This document shows positions 16,169 to 24,915 of a stretch of 64,000 nucleotides of DNA, piece by piece. The translations under genes were made by a program, and so were the position numbers. The stretch covers positions 287,513 through 351,512 of the forward strand of contig NZ_PVNG01000014.1 of assembly GCF_003001935.1 (NCBI RefSeq). Reading direction: 5' to 3'. How positions within the stretch are numbered: the first letter of the stretch is position 1; each line of letters begins with the position of its first letter. This DNA is from Nonomuraea fuscirosea. Its GTDB lineage: Bacteria > Actinomycetota > Actinomycetes > Streptosporangiales > Streptosporangiaceae. The notes beneath the pieces are model-generated. The model was not told the origin of the DNA. It worked only from the letters and a program-made list of their open reading frames with translations, and did not search any database.

Positions 16169-17539
16169 TCAACGTGCCCGGCCGGTGGGCGGAGTGCCGG
16201 TGGAGACGATGCGGTCGGCCTCGGCGACGAGCGGGCTGGCGCGGAAGCGCTGCCAGCCCGCCCGCAGGCGGCGCAGCTCGTCGCCGACCCGGGCCGAGGC
16301 GGTCAACCGGACGTCGTCGCCGAACCCGAGTGCCGTGACGGCGGCCTGCTCAGGATCGCCCGCGCGCAGGTAGGCGTTGGCCGCCCGCAGGCCGATCAGC
16401 ACGCGGGTGCGGAGTTCGACGGGGCGGCGGGCGTTCATGGAGGCGGTGAAGTGGCGGGCCGCGGCGGCGTGGTCGCCGAGCTGGGTGAGGGTGAGGCCGA
16501 TCTGGTGCTCCAGGGATTCGTGCCGGTAGTTGCCGGTCCAGCCCGCCTCCTGGGGGGAGCCGGCGCGTTCGAGCTGGTTCTCCGTACGGCGCAGCAGGTT
16601 GAGCGCGTCCCAGCGGGTGCCGGCCGCCGCGTGCGCCTCAGCGCGCATGCCGGTGATCCAGGCCAGCGTGCGATGGGGGCCGTGCCCGCCGAGGGCGGAG
16701 GCGGCGGCGTCGGCCAGCGCCAGCGCCTCGCCGTCGTGGCCGAGCTCGGCCGCCTGCACGGCCATGCTGCGTAACGCCGTCGCCCGTAACAGCAGGTCGC
16801 CGGCCTCGTCGGCGAGCCGTACCGTGCTGATGTAGTAGCGCTGGGCCAGCGCGTTCGCGCCGGCGTCCATCGCCATGTACGCGGCCAGATAGCCCAGCTC
16901 GGCCGCCGCGGCGAACAGGTCCGGCCTGGTACGCCCGCTCGCCTCACGCAGCAGCGGCGTGACCTCGCGCGACAGGTAGGCGGCGACCGCGACACGGGCG
17001 TGCGCGCCACCGAACCGGTCGTCCAGGTCGGCGAAGGCGGCGGTGGCGGCCCTGATGCGGGCCACGTCGCCCGCGCCGGGACGGCCGGACGGGCCGGGAA
17101 CGCGCCGTGGGGACATGCCGGGCAGGTTCGACAGACTCGACAGGGCGGCGAGCGTGAACGTGCCGGCGGTCAGCACGGTACGGCGGTTGAGCAGGTCGTC
17201 CTCCCCCAGCGTGGCCAGCCGGGCGACCGGGTCGCCGCGCCAGGGGTCGTCGGCCGGCGGCGCGACCCCGGGGTCCGGCCAGCCGAGATGCGCGGGGCGG
17301 AGGTCGGGCCGCCCGAGCCGGCGCCGGAACGCCTCCACGGCCGCGTGCACCGCCTCGGGCCTGGGCATGGTGCCGGTCAGCCAGTGCCCGACGGCAGAGC
17401 GGTCGTAGTGGATCCGCTCCCCGGTCTCGGCGGCGACGGCGTTGACGTTCTGCGCGGTGGCGGCGTGGGTCCAGCCGGCCTGTTCGATGAGCGCGGCGAG
17501 GGCCCGGTTCACGACCGGACGGGTGCGCCGTGGCGGCAT
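16169..17539 (-). CDS. HTH regulator with C-terminal tetratricopeptide-like region
   Basis: 456 residues. The N-terminus (VNRALAALIEQAGWTHAATAQNVNA...DRSAVGHWLTGTMPRPE) is an XRE-type helix-turn-helix variant common in Streptomyces regulator-like proteins. The remainder, from about residue 180, is helical repeats (ATALRSMAVQAAELGHDGEALALADAA) typical of TPR regulators. A hydrophobic stretch, AGTFTLAALSSLSNLPG, links them. The gene is divergent from the ATP-grasp-like gene and probably controls it. ATG 17539 is chosen at the start of homology; a GTGAAG lies upstream within a small tandem repeat. Confidence 0.8.
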   Translation of the reverse strand: MPPRRTRPVVNRALAALIEQAGWTHAATAQNVNAVAAETGERIHYDRSAVGHWLTGTMPRPEAVHAAVEAFRRRLGRPDLRPAHLGWPDPGVAPPADDPWRGDPVARLATLGEDDLLNRRTVLTAGTFTLAALSSLSNLPGMSPRRVPGPSGRPGAGDVARIRAATAAFADLDDRFGGAHARVAVAAYLSREVTPLLREASGRTRPDLFAAAAELGYLAAYMAMDAGANALAQRYYISTVRLADEAGDLLLRATALRSMAVQAAELGHDGEALALADAAASALGGHGPHRTLAWITGMRAEAHAAAGTRWDALNLLRRTENQLERAGSPQEAGWTGNYRHESLEHQIGLTLTQLGDHAAAARHFTASMNARRPVELRTRVLIGLRAANAYLRAGDPEQAAVTALGFGDDVRLTASARVGDELRRLRAGWQRFRASPLVAEADRIVSTGTPPTGRAR

Positions 17540-17543
17540 CGCA

Positions 17544-17563
17544 GCTTCACATCGCTTCACATC
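17544..17563. repeat. Two tandem 10-bp units in the divergent promoter gap
   Basis: GCTTCACATC is repeated twice head to tail, directly upstream of the TPR-regulator start. On the minus strand the unit reads GATGTGAAGC and may supply the ribosome site. It may also be an operator half-site pair for autoregulation. Confidence 0.5.
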
Positions 17564-17669
17564 GCGGTGCCCTCGACGATGCGCCGTACGGAGCGCACCG
17601 TCAATAGTGCGGACCGTGACGTGGCGGCCCGGTCGAGGCCGTACGAGGCCGGACGAGAGGACAGACGGC

Positions 17670-19154
17670 ATGACTAGCAGGGACGAACGCGGCGGGGCCG
17701 CGTACCGGGACGGGGCGGCTGTCGACGTTGCGCACGCCGAGTTGCTGGCCGCGCTCGCGGGCCGGCCGCTGGTCACCGTCGACCGCTACAGCACCGCTCT
17801 GCGCACCGGCTACACCGGCCCGGCCCCCGTCGAGTCGCTGCGACCGGCCCTGGGCATCGGCTGCTACTCGGCCTGGGACCCGGCCCTGCCCGGCATGGTG
17901 GTGGCGGCCGAGGACCGGACCAGGACGCGTTCCGTCGCCGAGCGGCACGGCTGGTTGCGGCGAGTGCGGCACGACGCCGCCCGGCACCTCGTCAAGCTGG
18001 ATCGCCCGCCGGTCATCGCCAGCAGGTGCGCCGGCGCCCGGCTGTCGGAGCTGGCCGGACCAGGGGCGACGGTGGCGGCGATCGGCGAGGGTGTGCGGGC
18101 CACGATCGAGGCCAGACACCTGCTGGACGACCTGCTGCGCGCGGCCGGAGTGCCCGCCGTGGCGCGGATCCGCTGCGTGCCGGCCGAACGGCTGCCCGGC
18201 CTGGCCGAGCTGCGCCGGGCGGTCGGCACCGAGCGGGTCGTGGTGCAGGCGGGCGGCCTGGCCGGCGGGCGCGGCACCGTGATCGTGTCGGGCGACGCCG
18301 ACATGTACCGCGCGGCCCGGCTGCTGGGGCCGTACCGCGTGTCCGGGTTCGTGGACGGCTGGCCGTGCGCCGTCACCGCGCTCAGCGTCCCGGACGGCGA
18401 GGGCGGCGTCAGCGTGTACGTGGACCGCCCCTCGCACGGCGCGACCGGCGTCCCCGAGCTGGGCGCCGGCCCCCTGTGCCCGGCCGGGCGGGACTGGTCG
18501 CGCCCGTGGCCGGTGCCGGCCGCCGCGCTGCTCATCGAGTGCGCCGAGCGGATCGGGATCTGGGGCTGGCGCCGGTACGGCGTCGCCGGGCTGTTCAGCG
18601 TGCACGCGCTGCTCACACCGGGCGAACGGATCCTGGTGTCGGCGATCAAGTGGCGGCACGACGAGAGCGCCGAGGTGTCGGCGGTCAACCAGCAGGCCGT
18701 GGGGGTGCCGCCGTTCACGCTGGCGCACCTGGTCGTCATGCTGCGCGGCCGGGTCGGCTGGCTGGCGGACCCGCAGGAGTTCAACCAGCTCAGCCTGCTG
18801 CGGGCGACCGAGCGCGGCGGGCCGTTCGCGGTCCGGGTGCGGCACCGGCACGAGTCCCCGGTACGGGTGGCGGCCGGCCGCGGCCCCGGCGTCTACCGGC
18901 TCGACCGCGAGGACCGCCTGCGCTGGGCCCGCCCCGCCGCGAACCCGGCCGATGCCCACGCCGACCAGGGCGAGTTCCTGCTGGCCGACCTGCCGGGCCC
19001 GGACGTCGTCTGTCATCCGGGCGCCGACCTGGCCACCATCGAGGCGGTCACGGACGGCGCCACCCAGCCCTTCCACGGCCCCGCCAGCGCCTCCCCGTTC
19101 ACCCGCCGCATTGCCGCCGCCATCGAAGACCTCTGCCACCCCTGCGACCCATGA
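17670..19154 (+). CDS. ATP-grasp-like protein, function unknown
   Basis: 494 residues. The middle resembles an ATP-grasp ligase: VVVQAGGLAGGRGTVIVSGD looks like the glycine-rich ATP loop, and ILVSAIKWRHDESAEVSAVNQQ fills the place of the late Mg-binding E-x-N/R motif. The usual loop lysine appears to be glutamine and the E-x-N-x-R motif is altered, so activity is doubtful or the reaction differs. ATP-grasp enzymes join carboxylates to amines or thiols through acyl phosphates. It is divergent from a TPR regulator, with no carrier protein or precursor peptide gene visible nearby. Assignment rests on motif resemblance only. Confidence 0.55.
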   Translation: MTSRDERGGAAYRDGAAVDVAHAELLAALAGRPLVTVDRYSTALRTGYTGPAPVESLRPALGIGCYSAWDPALPGMVVAAEDRTRTRSVAERHGWLRRVRHDAARHLVKLDRPPVIASRCAGARLSELAGPGATVAAIGEGVRATIEARHLLDDLLRAAGVPAVARIRCVPAERLPGLAELRRAVGTERVVVQAGGLAGGRGTVIVSGDADMYRAARLLGPYRVSGFVDGWPCAVTALSVPDGEGGVSVYVDRPSHGATGVPELGAGPLCPAGRDWSRPWPVPAAALLIECAERIGIWGWRRYGVAGLFSVHALLTPGERILVSAIKWRHDESAEVSAVNQQAVGVPPFTLAHLVVMLRGRVGWLADPQEFNQLSLLRATERGGPFAVRVRHRHESPVRVAAGRGPGVYRLDREDRLRWARPAANPADAHADQGEFLLADLPGPDVVCHPGADLATIEAVTDGATQPFHGPASASPFTRRIAAAIEDLCHPCDP

Positions 19155-19268
19155 CGTCAACCGCCGGCCGAGGGAGACCAGGCGCGCCTTCCCAGAGGCC
19201 GGCGCGAGCCCGATGACAGCCGCACGCGCCTTCACGGAAGTCCACCGCGCCTGCGACCTGTGACGTCA
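19141..19268. repeat. 19-bp near-perfect direct repeat bracketing a convergent junction
   Basis: CCTGCGACCyrTGACGTCA occurs at 19141-19159 and 19250-19268 with 17 of 19 bases identical. Each copy ends in the palindrome TGACGTCA. In the first copy its TGA is the stop of the ATP-grasp-like gene; in the second its TCA is the stop of the minus-strand sialidase. The 90 bases between hold no gene. Confidence 0.75.
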
Positions 19269-20484
19269 GGGCAGGCCGATGGCGCTCTCCCAGAACCAGT
19301 TCCATCGGATCACGTCGCGGAAGCGGGCCGACCCCGCCTCGTACAGCACGCCGATCGCCCCGTTCCCGGCGAGCGTCATATCGGAGTAGCCGGCGTGGTC
19401 GGCGTCGATCCTGATGCCGGCGTTCCCTGCGGCGCCGTCGTGGTGGCGCCAGGTCGTGCCCTCGTCGAAGGAGGAGCGCACGTTCATGCCCACCGGATTG
19501 TTGCCCGTCTTGGGGGTGGCGGGCGCCGACAGCAGGATGCGGGTGTACGGGCCGCCGTCCCAGCGCTGGCGGAGCAGGGCGGGGTGGGTCGGCGGCGCGG
19601 TGACGGCGTCGTCGGCGCGGAAGTCGCCGTCGAAGCTCTCGCCGCCGTCCGAGCTCGTGGCGCGGGCCAGTCCGTGCACGGAGGTCTGGTCGGGCACCAC
19701 GCCGTTGCGAGCGATCACGAGGATGCCGCCGTCGGTCCGCTCGACCAGGGTCTGCTCGCCTAGCTTGAGCACGGACTTGTCGTACGTGGCGGTCGCGCCG
19801 ATCCGCCAGCTCGCGCCGTGGTCGTCGCTGTAGACCAGCCGCACGCTCTGCCGGTCGCCCACGGCGAAGTAGACGGGCACCACCAGCCGGCCCTGGTGCT
19901 CGCCCCGCGTGAGCTGGATGCCGTGCCCCGGCCCGGTGGCGAACCAGTCGCCGGGGCCGGCGGGGGCCTTGATGTCGCCGGACAGGTCGCGCGGCGCCGA
20001 CCACGTACGTCCGTCGTCCCGGCTGACCTGCACCTTCGGGGTGCGTGGCGTGTGCTGTGCGGCGGTCGGCTCTGAGGTGGTGAACAGGAACACCGGCCCG
20101 GACGAGTCGGCCACCACGGTCGCGTTCCCCTGGAGGGCCGCCCCCGGTGGTGCCGGCCAGGACCGTCCTGCTCGCCTCCCAGGTGCGGCCGTGGTCGGTG
20201 GAGCGCCGCATGACGACGTCGAACGCGCCGTGGTCGGCGCAGTCGTTCCTGTTACGCCGTTCGGCGAAGGCGAGCAGCACGTCGTTGCTCGTCTTCACGA
20301 CCGCCGGCAGCCGGTAGCAGGTGGTGACGTTCTTTCCGGTGACCGGATCGGTGGTGACGGACTGCTTCCACAGGGTCTGCCGGTGCCACGTGTACGTGGG
20401 CGGCTGCGCGGCGGCGGGCAATGCGCCGACGGCCATGATCACGACGACGCCAGCCACGGCGCCGAGAGTGCGTAAGGAACGCAT
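19266..20484 (-). pseudogene. Exo-alpha-sialidase (BNR/Asp-box), split by a +1 frameshift
   Basis: The N-terminal frame starts MRSLRTLGAVAGVVVIMAVG, a signal peptide, and carries YRLPAVV (the arginine of the sialidase RIP motif) and the Asp-box STDHGRTW. The C-terminal frame carries four more boxes (SRDDGRTWSA, SDDHGASWRI, SSDGGESFDG, SFDEGTTWRH). The frames meet at a run of five C on the plus strand (20141-20145). Removing one base joins them into one 405-residue protein with no other defect; the total length of 1219 is one more than a multiple of three. Exported sialidases release sialic acids from glycans. Either this is a homopolymer sequencing error or a recent inactivation. Confidence 0.85.
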
Positions 20485-20615
20485 GCGTGCCTCCAACTCG
20501 GGCTTCGCGATCATGATCGCATCGGCGGCCGGGTCAGCGGGAGGTCTGGACGCGACCCCGGCCGGCAGGACGTCAGGACACGGCCAGGTCGGTGGTAGGC
20601 CAGCACGCGGCCGGG

Positions 20616-21917
20616 TCAGTGGGTGGACAGCACGCGGGCCAGGGCTTCGAAGGTCTCCACGGGGGTGCCGGGCGGCGGGGAGACGCGCAGCACCGGCTCA
20701 CGAAGGTGCAGCGGGGCCCGGGCCACCGGTACCACGCCGACCAGCAGGGACGCCTCGTCCGCCCGGGCGGCGGCGCGGGCGGCGGTGTCGTCGGGCGGGG
20801 GGCTGAGAGTGACGAGGGCGGAGGGCTCGTCCAGCGGCTCCGCCACCCGCCAGCCGCCCGCGCCGTCGAGCAGTCCGCGCGCCGTGCGGCCGAGTTCGGC
20901 CAGGTGGGCGTGGACGGCGGGCGGACCGAGCTCGTGGTGCTCCCGCACGGCCACCCCCAGCCCGGCCCTGGCCGCGACGGCCGCCTCGGAGGTCTCGAAC
21001 CGGGCCGCCCCCGGCACAGGCCGTGAAGCCTCCCCCACGGCCGGCCCGTCCCACGATTCCGGCGATTCGCCCCACGAACTCCCTCGATCGCCCCACGACT
21101 CCAACCGGCTGTTCCACGACTTGCCGGACTCGCCCGACTCACCCCACGACTCCCCCAGCCCACCCCACGGCTCCGACGGGTCGTTCCAGATGTGGCCGGC
21201 GAGGGTCGGGGCCAGGGTGTCCATGGTGTCGGTGAGGCCGGGGATGATGAGGAAGCCGACGCCGCGCGGCCCGGCCAGCCACTTGCGCGACGTCCCCACG
21301 TACGCGCTCGCCTCCGTCCCGCGTACCTCCACGTGCCCCAGCGACTGGCACACGTCCAGCACGAACGGCACCCCGGCGGCCCGGCACAGCGCCCCGGCCT
21401 CAGCAGCGGGCTGGACGACACCGTGATGAGAGCCGACGTGGGAGAGCACGACCAGGTCCAGGCTGGAGCGCAGCCGGGCGCGGAGCCCGTCCGGGTCGAG
21501 CCGGCCGGCGCCGTCCAGCGGCAGCTCGATCAGCCGCCACCCCCGCCGCGCGGCCAGGCGGCGCAGCAGCATGAACGTGCTGCCGTACTCGGCGCGGGTG
21601 CAGCCGACGCGGCTGCCGGGCCCGAGCCGCCAGCCGCCGAGCAGCGCCGCCATCGCCTCGGTCCCGCTCTCCAGGAAGGCCACGTCACCGGGCTCCGCGT
21701 CCACCAGAGCGGCCAGGGAGGCCCTGGCTCCGGTCAGGTCGGGCGCCGCCCGGTAGCCGCCGAGCTCGCGTTCCCGCCGCAGATGAGCGGTGACGGCGTC
21801 GAGCACGCGGTCGCTGGGCACGTTGCATCCGGCCGCGTCGAGATGGCCGGCGGGCGTCACGCTCCGTGCCGCCCGCCACGCCGCGCCGACGCGCCCGATC
21901 GCCGGCGAGACCGTCAC
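20616..21917 (-). CDS. egtE: Ergothioneine synthase EgtE (PLP-dependent C-S lyase)
   Basis: 433 residues from a GTG that overlaps the egtD stop (GTGA). It is a fold-type I PLP enzyme of the class-V/NifS-like group: SHVGSHHGVVQP (159-170), DVCQSLGH (188-195) with the PLP-binding aspartate, and the Schiff-base lysine K212 in GTSRKWLAGPRG. EgtE cleaves the hercynylcysteine sulfoxide C-S bond to give ergothioneine. Residues about 246-302, after the substrate-lid region, are a Trp/Ser/Gly/Glu repeat insertion I do not expect in the family. Its place as the last egt gene supports the assignment. Confidence 0.92.
   Translation of the reverse strand: MTVSPAIGRVGAAWRAARSVTPAGHLDAAGCNVPSDRVLDAVTAHLRRERELGGYRAAPDLTGARASLAALVDAEPGDVAFLESGTEAMAALLGGWRLGPGSRVGCTRAEYGSTFMLLRRLAARRGWRLIELPLDGAGRLDPDGLRARLRSSLDLVVLSHVGSHHGVVQPAAEAGALCRAAGVPFVLDVCQSLGHVEVRGTEASAYVGTSRKWLAGPRGVGFLIIPGLTDTMDTLAPTLAGHIWNDPSEPWGGLGESWGESGESGKSWNSRLESWGDRGSSWGESPESWDGPAVGEASRPVPGAARFETSEAAVAARAGLGVAVREHHELGPPAVHAHLAELGRTARGLLDGAGGWRVAEPLDEPSALVTLSPPPDDTAARAAARADEASLLVGVVPVARAPLHLREPVLRVSPPPGTPVETFEALARVLSTH
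21012..21182 (-). repeat. Low-complexity in-frame repeat insertion in egtE
   Basis: Short degenerate units built on CCCCACGAYTCC (plus strand) encode recurring ESWG-type peptides (GESWGES, LESWGDRG, SSWGESPESWDG). About 57 residues are affected and the frame is kept. Confidence 0.75.
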
Positions 21918-22894
21918 GCCTCGGCCAGGACCAGGGTGAAGTCTCCAGCGGGATCGGTGTAGCGGCGGCCGATGCGGAAGCCGGCCGCGGCCAGCTCCGC
22001 GCGCAGCCCCTCGGGGCGGAACTTGGCGCTGATCTCGGTCCGCATCTCCTCCCCCTCCTCGAACGAGACCGCCAGCCCGAGCGCGTCGACCCGCACCCGC
22101 ATGGCCCGGGTCGCCCGCAGCCGCATCTCGATCCACTCGTGCCGCTCGTCGAAGACCGCCACGTGCTCGAACGCCTCGGGCTGGAAGTCCGCGTTCAGCT
22201 CCCTGTTGATCACCCGGAGCACGTTCCGGTTGAACTCGGCCGTCACCCCGGCCGCGTCGTCGTAGGCGGCGACGAGCCGCCCGGGGTCCTTGACCAAGTC
22301 CGCCCCCAGCAGAAACGTGTCCCCCGGCCGCATCGTGGCCCGCAGTTCCTTGAGGAACACGGCGCGGGCGGCCGGTTCGAGGTTGCCGATCGTGCCGCCG
22401 AGGAAGGCGACCATGCGCCGCCCCTCGCGCGGCAGCAGCGCCAGGTGATGTTCGAAGTCGGCGCACACCGCGCGCACGTCCACGCCGGGGAAGCGCCCGG
22501 CCACCCGCCGCGCCGCGGCCTCCAGGGTGACCGCGTCCACGTCCACCGGCGTGTAGCCGCGCAGCCTGCCCGCCGCCGCGAGCGCGTCCAGCAGCAGCAC
22601 GGTCTTCTCGCTGGTCCCCGAGCCCAGCTCGACCAGCGTGTCCGCGCCGCAGGCGGCCACGATCTCGGCCGAGCGGGCGCGCAGGATGGCCAGCTCGCGC
22701 CGGGTCGGGTAGTACTCGGGCAGCCGGGTGATCCGCGAGAACAGCTCGCTGCCCGTGGCGTCGTAGAACCACTTGGGCGGCAGCCACTTGGGCGAGGACG
22801 TCAGGCCGCTGGTGACGTCGTGTTCGAGCGCCTGGCGCAGGTAGTCGCGGTCGAGATGGTTGATCACACGCACGGTGGAGTGGCTGACGGGCAC
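21914..22894 (-). CDS. egtD: L-histidine N-alpha-methyltransferase EgtD
   Basis: 326 residues matching the EgtD/DUF2260 family in length and motifs. TSSPKWLPPKWFYDATGSELF and ITRLPEYYPTRRE form the N-terminal signature, LVELGSGTSEKT the SAM-binding loop, and VAFLGGTIGNLEP a core strand. It trimethylates histidine to hercynine using three SAM, the first committed step. It lies 19 bases after egtC and overlaps egtE, within the operon. Confidence 0.96.
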   Translation of the reverse strand: MPVSHSTVRVINHLDRDYLRQALEHDVTSGLTSSPKWLPPKWFYDATGSELFSRITRLPEYYPTRRELAILRARSAEIVAACGADTLVELGSGTSEKTVLLLDALAAAGRLRGYTPVDVDAVTLEAAARRVAGRFPGVDVRAVCADFEHHLALLPREGRRMVAFLGGTIGNLEPAARAVFLKELRATMRPGDTFLLGADLVKDPGRLVAAYDDAAGVTAEFNRNVLRVINRELNADFQPEAFEHVAVFDERHEWIEMRLRATRAMRVRVDALGLAVSFEEGEEMRTEISAKFRPEGLRAELAAAGFRIGRRYTDPAGDFTLVLAEA

Positions 22895-22913
22895 GAGGCC
22901 TCCTATAGGTAGA

Positions 22914-23621
22914 TCACAACGGCTGGACGCGTACGTCGTCGCCGGCGACGGTCAGCAGGCTCCGCTCGGGCACGGCCTGCCAGCCGGGCAGGCCGTCGAG
23001 CGGCTCGCTGGCCACCAGCACGCCGTCGTCGAGTCGGCGAAGGAACAGGGTGTCGCCCCAGACGGTCGCGACCACGGACGCGCCGTCGCAGGCGAGCAGG
23101 TTGAGCCGGGCGGCGGGGTCCTTCTCCCCGGCCCGTACGACGACGTCGGCCAGCGCCTCACCCAGGCCGGCGCCGGCGCGCCCGCGCTGGAACACGGCGG
23201 CGGCGACCCAGGCGGCGTCGCAGGTGCTCTCGGCCCCGTCGGCGAGGTCCTTGACCGCGTCGCGCGCGACCCGGCCGTTGTGGCTGAGCAGCCAGGTCCC
23301 GTCGGCGAACGGCGCGGTCGCGGTCTCCTCGACCGGCATGCCCACGGTGGCGGAGCGCACGGCCGCCAGCAGGCAGGTCGAGCGAGCCACCGAGGCGAGG
23401 CCCGGCAGGTTGGCGTCGGTCCAGATGGGCACGGCGCGCCGGTAACGCACGGGCTCGGCGCGGGCGGGGTCGTACCAGCCCATGCCGAACCCGTCGGCGT
23501 TCACCAGGCCGGCGCGCTGGCGGCGCGGCTGGTAGGACTGCCTGAGCAGCCCGTACCCGGGCTCGTCGATGAGCGAGGAGAGCGGGCGGGCGGCGCCCAG
23601 CCAGGCGGCGTGCCGGCACAT
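22914..23621 (-). CDS. egtC: Gamma-glutamyl-hercynylcysteine sulfoxide amidohydrolase EgtC
   Basis: 235 residues beginning MCRHAAWLGA. Cys2 is the N-terminal nucleophile of class II (Ntn) glutamine amidotransferases, exposed after Met removal. NADGFGMGWYD and LLSHNGRV are the expected glutamine-binding motifs. It removes the gamma-glutamyl group from the EgtB product. Its ATG starts one base after the egtB stop, so translation is coupled. Confidence 0.95.
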   Translation of the reverse strand: MCRHAAWLGAARPLSSLIDEPGYGLLRQSYQPRRQRAGLVNADGFGMGWYDPARAEPVRYRRAVPIWTDANLPGLASVARSTCLLAAVRSATVGMPVEETATAPFADGTWLLSHNGRVARDAVKDLADGAESTCDAAWVAAAVFQRGRAGAGLGEALADVVVRAGEKDPAARLNLLACDGASVVATVWGDTLFLRRLDDGVLVASEPLDGLPGWQAVPERSLLTVAGDDVRVQPL

Positions 23622-23622
23622 G

Positions 23623-24915
23623 TCAGACCAGCTCCGAGCGGGCGCACCGGAAGCCGGTGAAGATCTGCCTGCGGATCGGATAGTCCCAGTTTCTGAACGT
23701 GGTCCGCACCGCCGCCGGGTCGGCCGCCCACGAGCCGCCGCGCAGCACCCGGTACTCCTCGCCGAAGAACACCTCGCTGTACTCCTTGTACGGGAAGCTG
23801 CGGAAGCCCGGATACGCCTGGAACCAGGAGGAGGTCCACTCCCACACGTCCCCGATCATCTGCTCGGCCCCGTAAGGGGAGGCCCCGCCCGGATAGGCGC
23901 CCAGCGGCGCGGGCCGGGCCGCGCGATGGCCGAGGTTGGCCAGCGAGGGGCCCGGATCGCTCTCGCCCCATGGGTAACGCCTGGCCCGGCCCGCCTCCTG
24001 GTCCCAGCCGCAGGCCTTCTCCCACTCGGGCTCGGTGGGCAGCCGCTTGCCGGCCCAGCGGGCGTAGGCGTCGGCCTCGTACCAGGACACGTGCTGGACC
24101 GGCTCGTCCATCGGGACCGGCTCCGTGCGGCCGAAGCGGTCGCGGTACCAGGAGCCGCCCTCCCTGGTCCAGAACAGCGGGGCGGTGATGCCCTTGCGCT
24201 GCCGCCACTGCCAGCCCTCCGGGGTCCAGAAGCGCTGGTCGTCGTAGCCGCCGTCCTCGATGAAGGCCGCGTACGCGGCGTTGCCGACGGGCAGCCGGTC
24301 GATCCAGTAGCCGGGCAGGTCGACCCAGGTGGCGGGGCGCTCGTTGTCGTAGGCCCACGGGAGCGTGTCGGTGCCCATGAGGAAGCGGCCGGCGGGCACG
24401 TGCACCTCGTCGGGGCCGCCGGCGCGCCCCGGCGGCAGCTCACCCTCGCGAACGAGCCCCGGCTCCCGCGAGAGTTGCAGCGTGGCGAGCATGGTCTCGT
24501 CGTGCTGGTGCTCGTGCTGGATCACCAGGCCGAACACGAAGCCGTCGCGGTGCAGCGGCGACGGGCCCTCCAGGTCGACCCGGTCGAGCACGTCGAGCAC
24601 CCGGCCGCGCACCCCCTCGATGTAGCGGCGGGCCTCGGCCGGGCCGAGGAACGGCAGGCTGGGGCGGTCCTTCCGCGGCGTCTTGAACGCGTCGTAGATG
24701 TCGTCGATCTCGGGGCGCAGCGGCGTCATGCCGCCGGCCTCGCGCAGCACCCACAGCTCCTCGTAGTTGCCGACGTGGGCCAGGTCCCACACGAGCGGCG
24801 ACATGAGCGGGGAGTGCTGCCGGATCAGCAGGTCGTCCTCCGCCTCCGTGTAGGCGAGGGAACGGTCGCGCACCGCGATGAGCTGCGCGGCGATGCGTTC
24901 CTTGAAGTCGTTCAT
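23623..24915 (-). CDS. egtB: Ergothioneine sulfoxide synthase EgtB
   Basis: 430 residues. The N-terminal DinB-like helical domain carries WDLAHVGNYEE and the iron-binding HEHQHDE motif, giving the three histidines that hold non-haem Fe(II). The C-terminal formylglycine-generating-enzyme-like domain carries VPAGRFLMGT, PVQHVSWYEADAYARWAG, GDVWEWTSSW and RVLRGGSW. EgtB uses O2 to couple hercynine with gamma-glutamylcysteine. ATG 24915 is chosen because it overlaps the egtA stop (ATGA) and has GAAGGA well spaced; ATG 24921 is too close to that site. Confidence 0.96.
   Translation of the reverse strand: MNDFKERIAAQLIAVRDRSLAYTEAEDDLLIRQHSPLMSPLVWDLAHVGNYEELWVLREAGGMTPLRPEIDDIYDAFKTPRKDRPSLPFLGPAEARRYIEGVRGRVLDVLDRVDLEGPSPLHRDGFVFGLVIQHEHQHDETMLATLQLSREPGLVREGELPPGRAGGPDEVHVPAGRFLMGTDTLPWAYDNERPATWVDLPGYWIDRLPVGNAAYAAFIEDGGYDDQRFWTPEGWQWRQRKGITAPLFWTREGGSWYRDRFGRTEPVPMDEPVQHVSWYEADAYARWAGKRLPTEPEWEKACGWDQEAGRARRYPWGESDPGPSLANLGHRAARPAPLGAYPGGASPYGAEQMIGDVWEWTSSWFQAYPGFRSFPYKEYSEVFFGEEYRVLRGGSWAADPAAVRTTFRNWDYPIRRQIFTGFRCARSELV

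Noticed and set aside
19152..19268. TGACGTCA palindromes as transcription-factor sites
   Set aside because: They sit at the 3' ends of convergent genes and double as stop codons, so a promoter role is unlikely.
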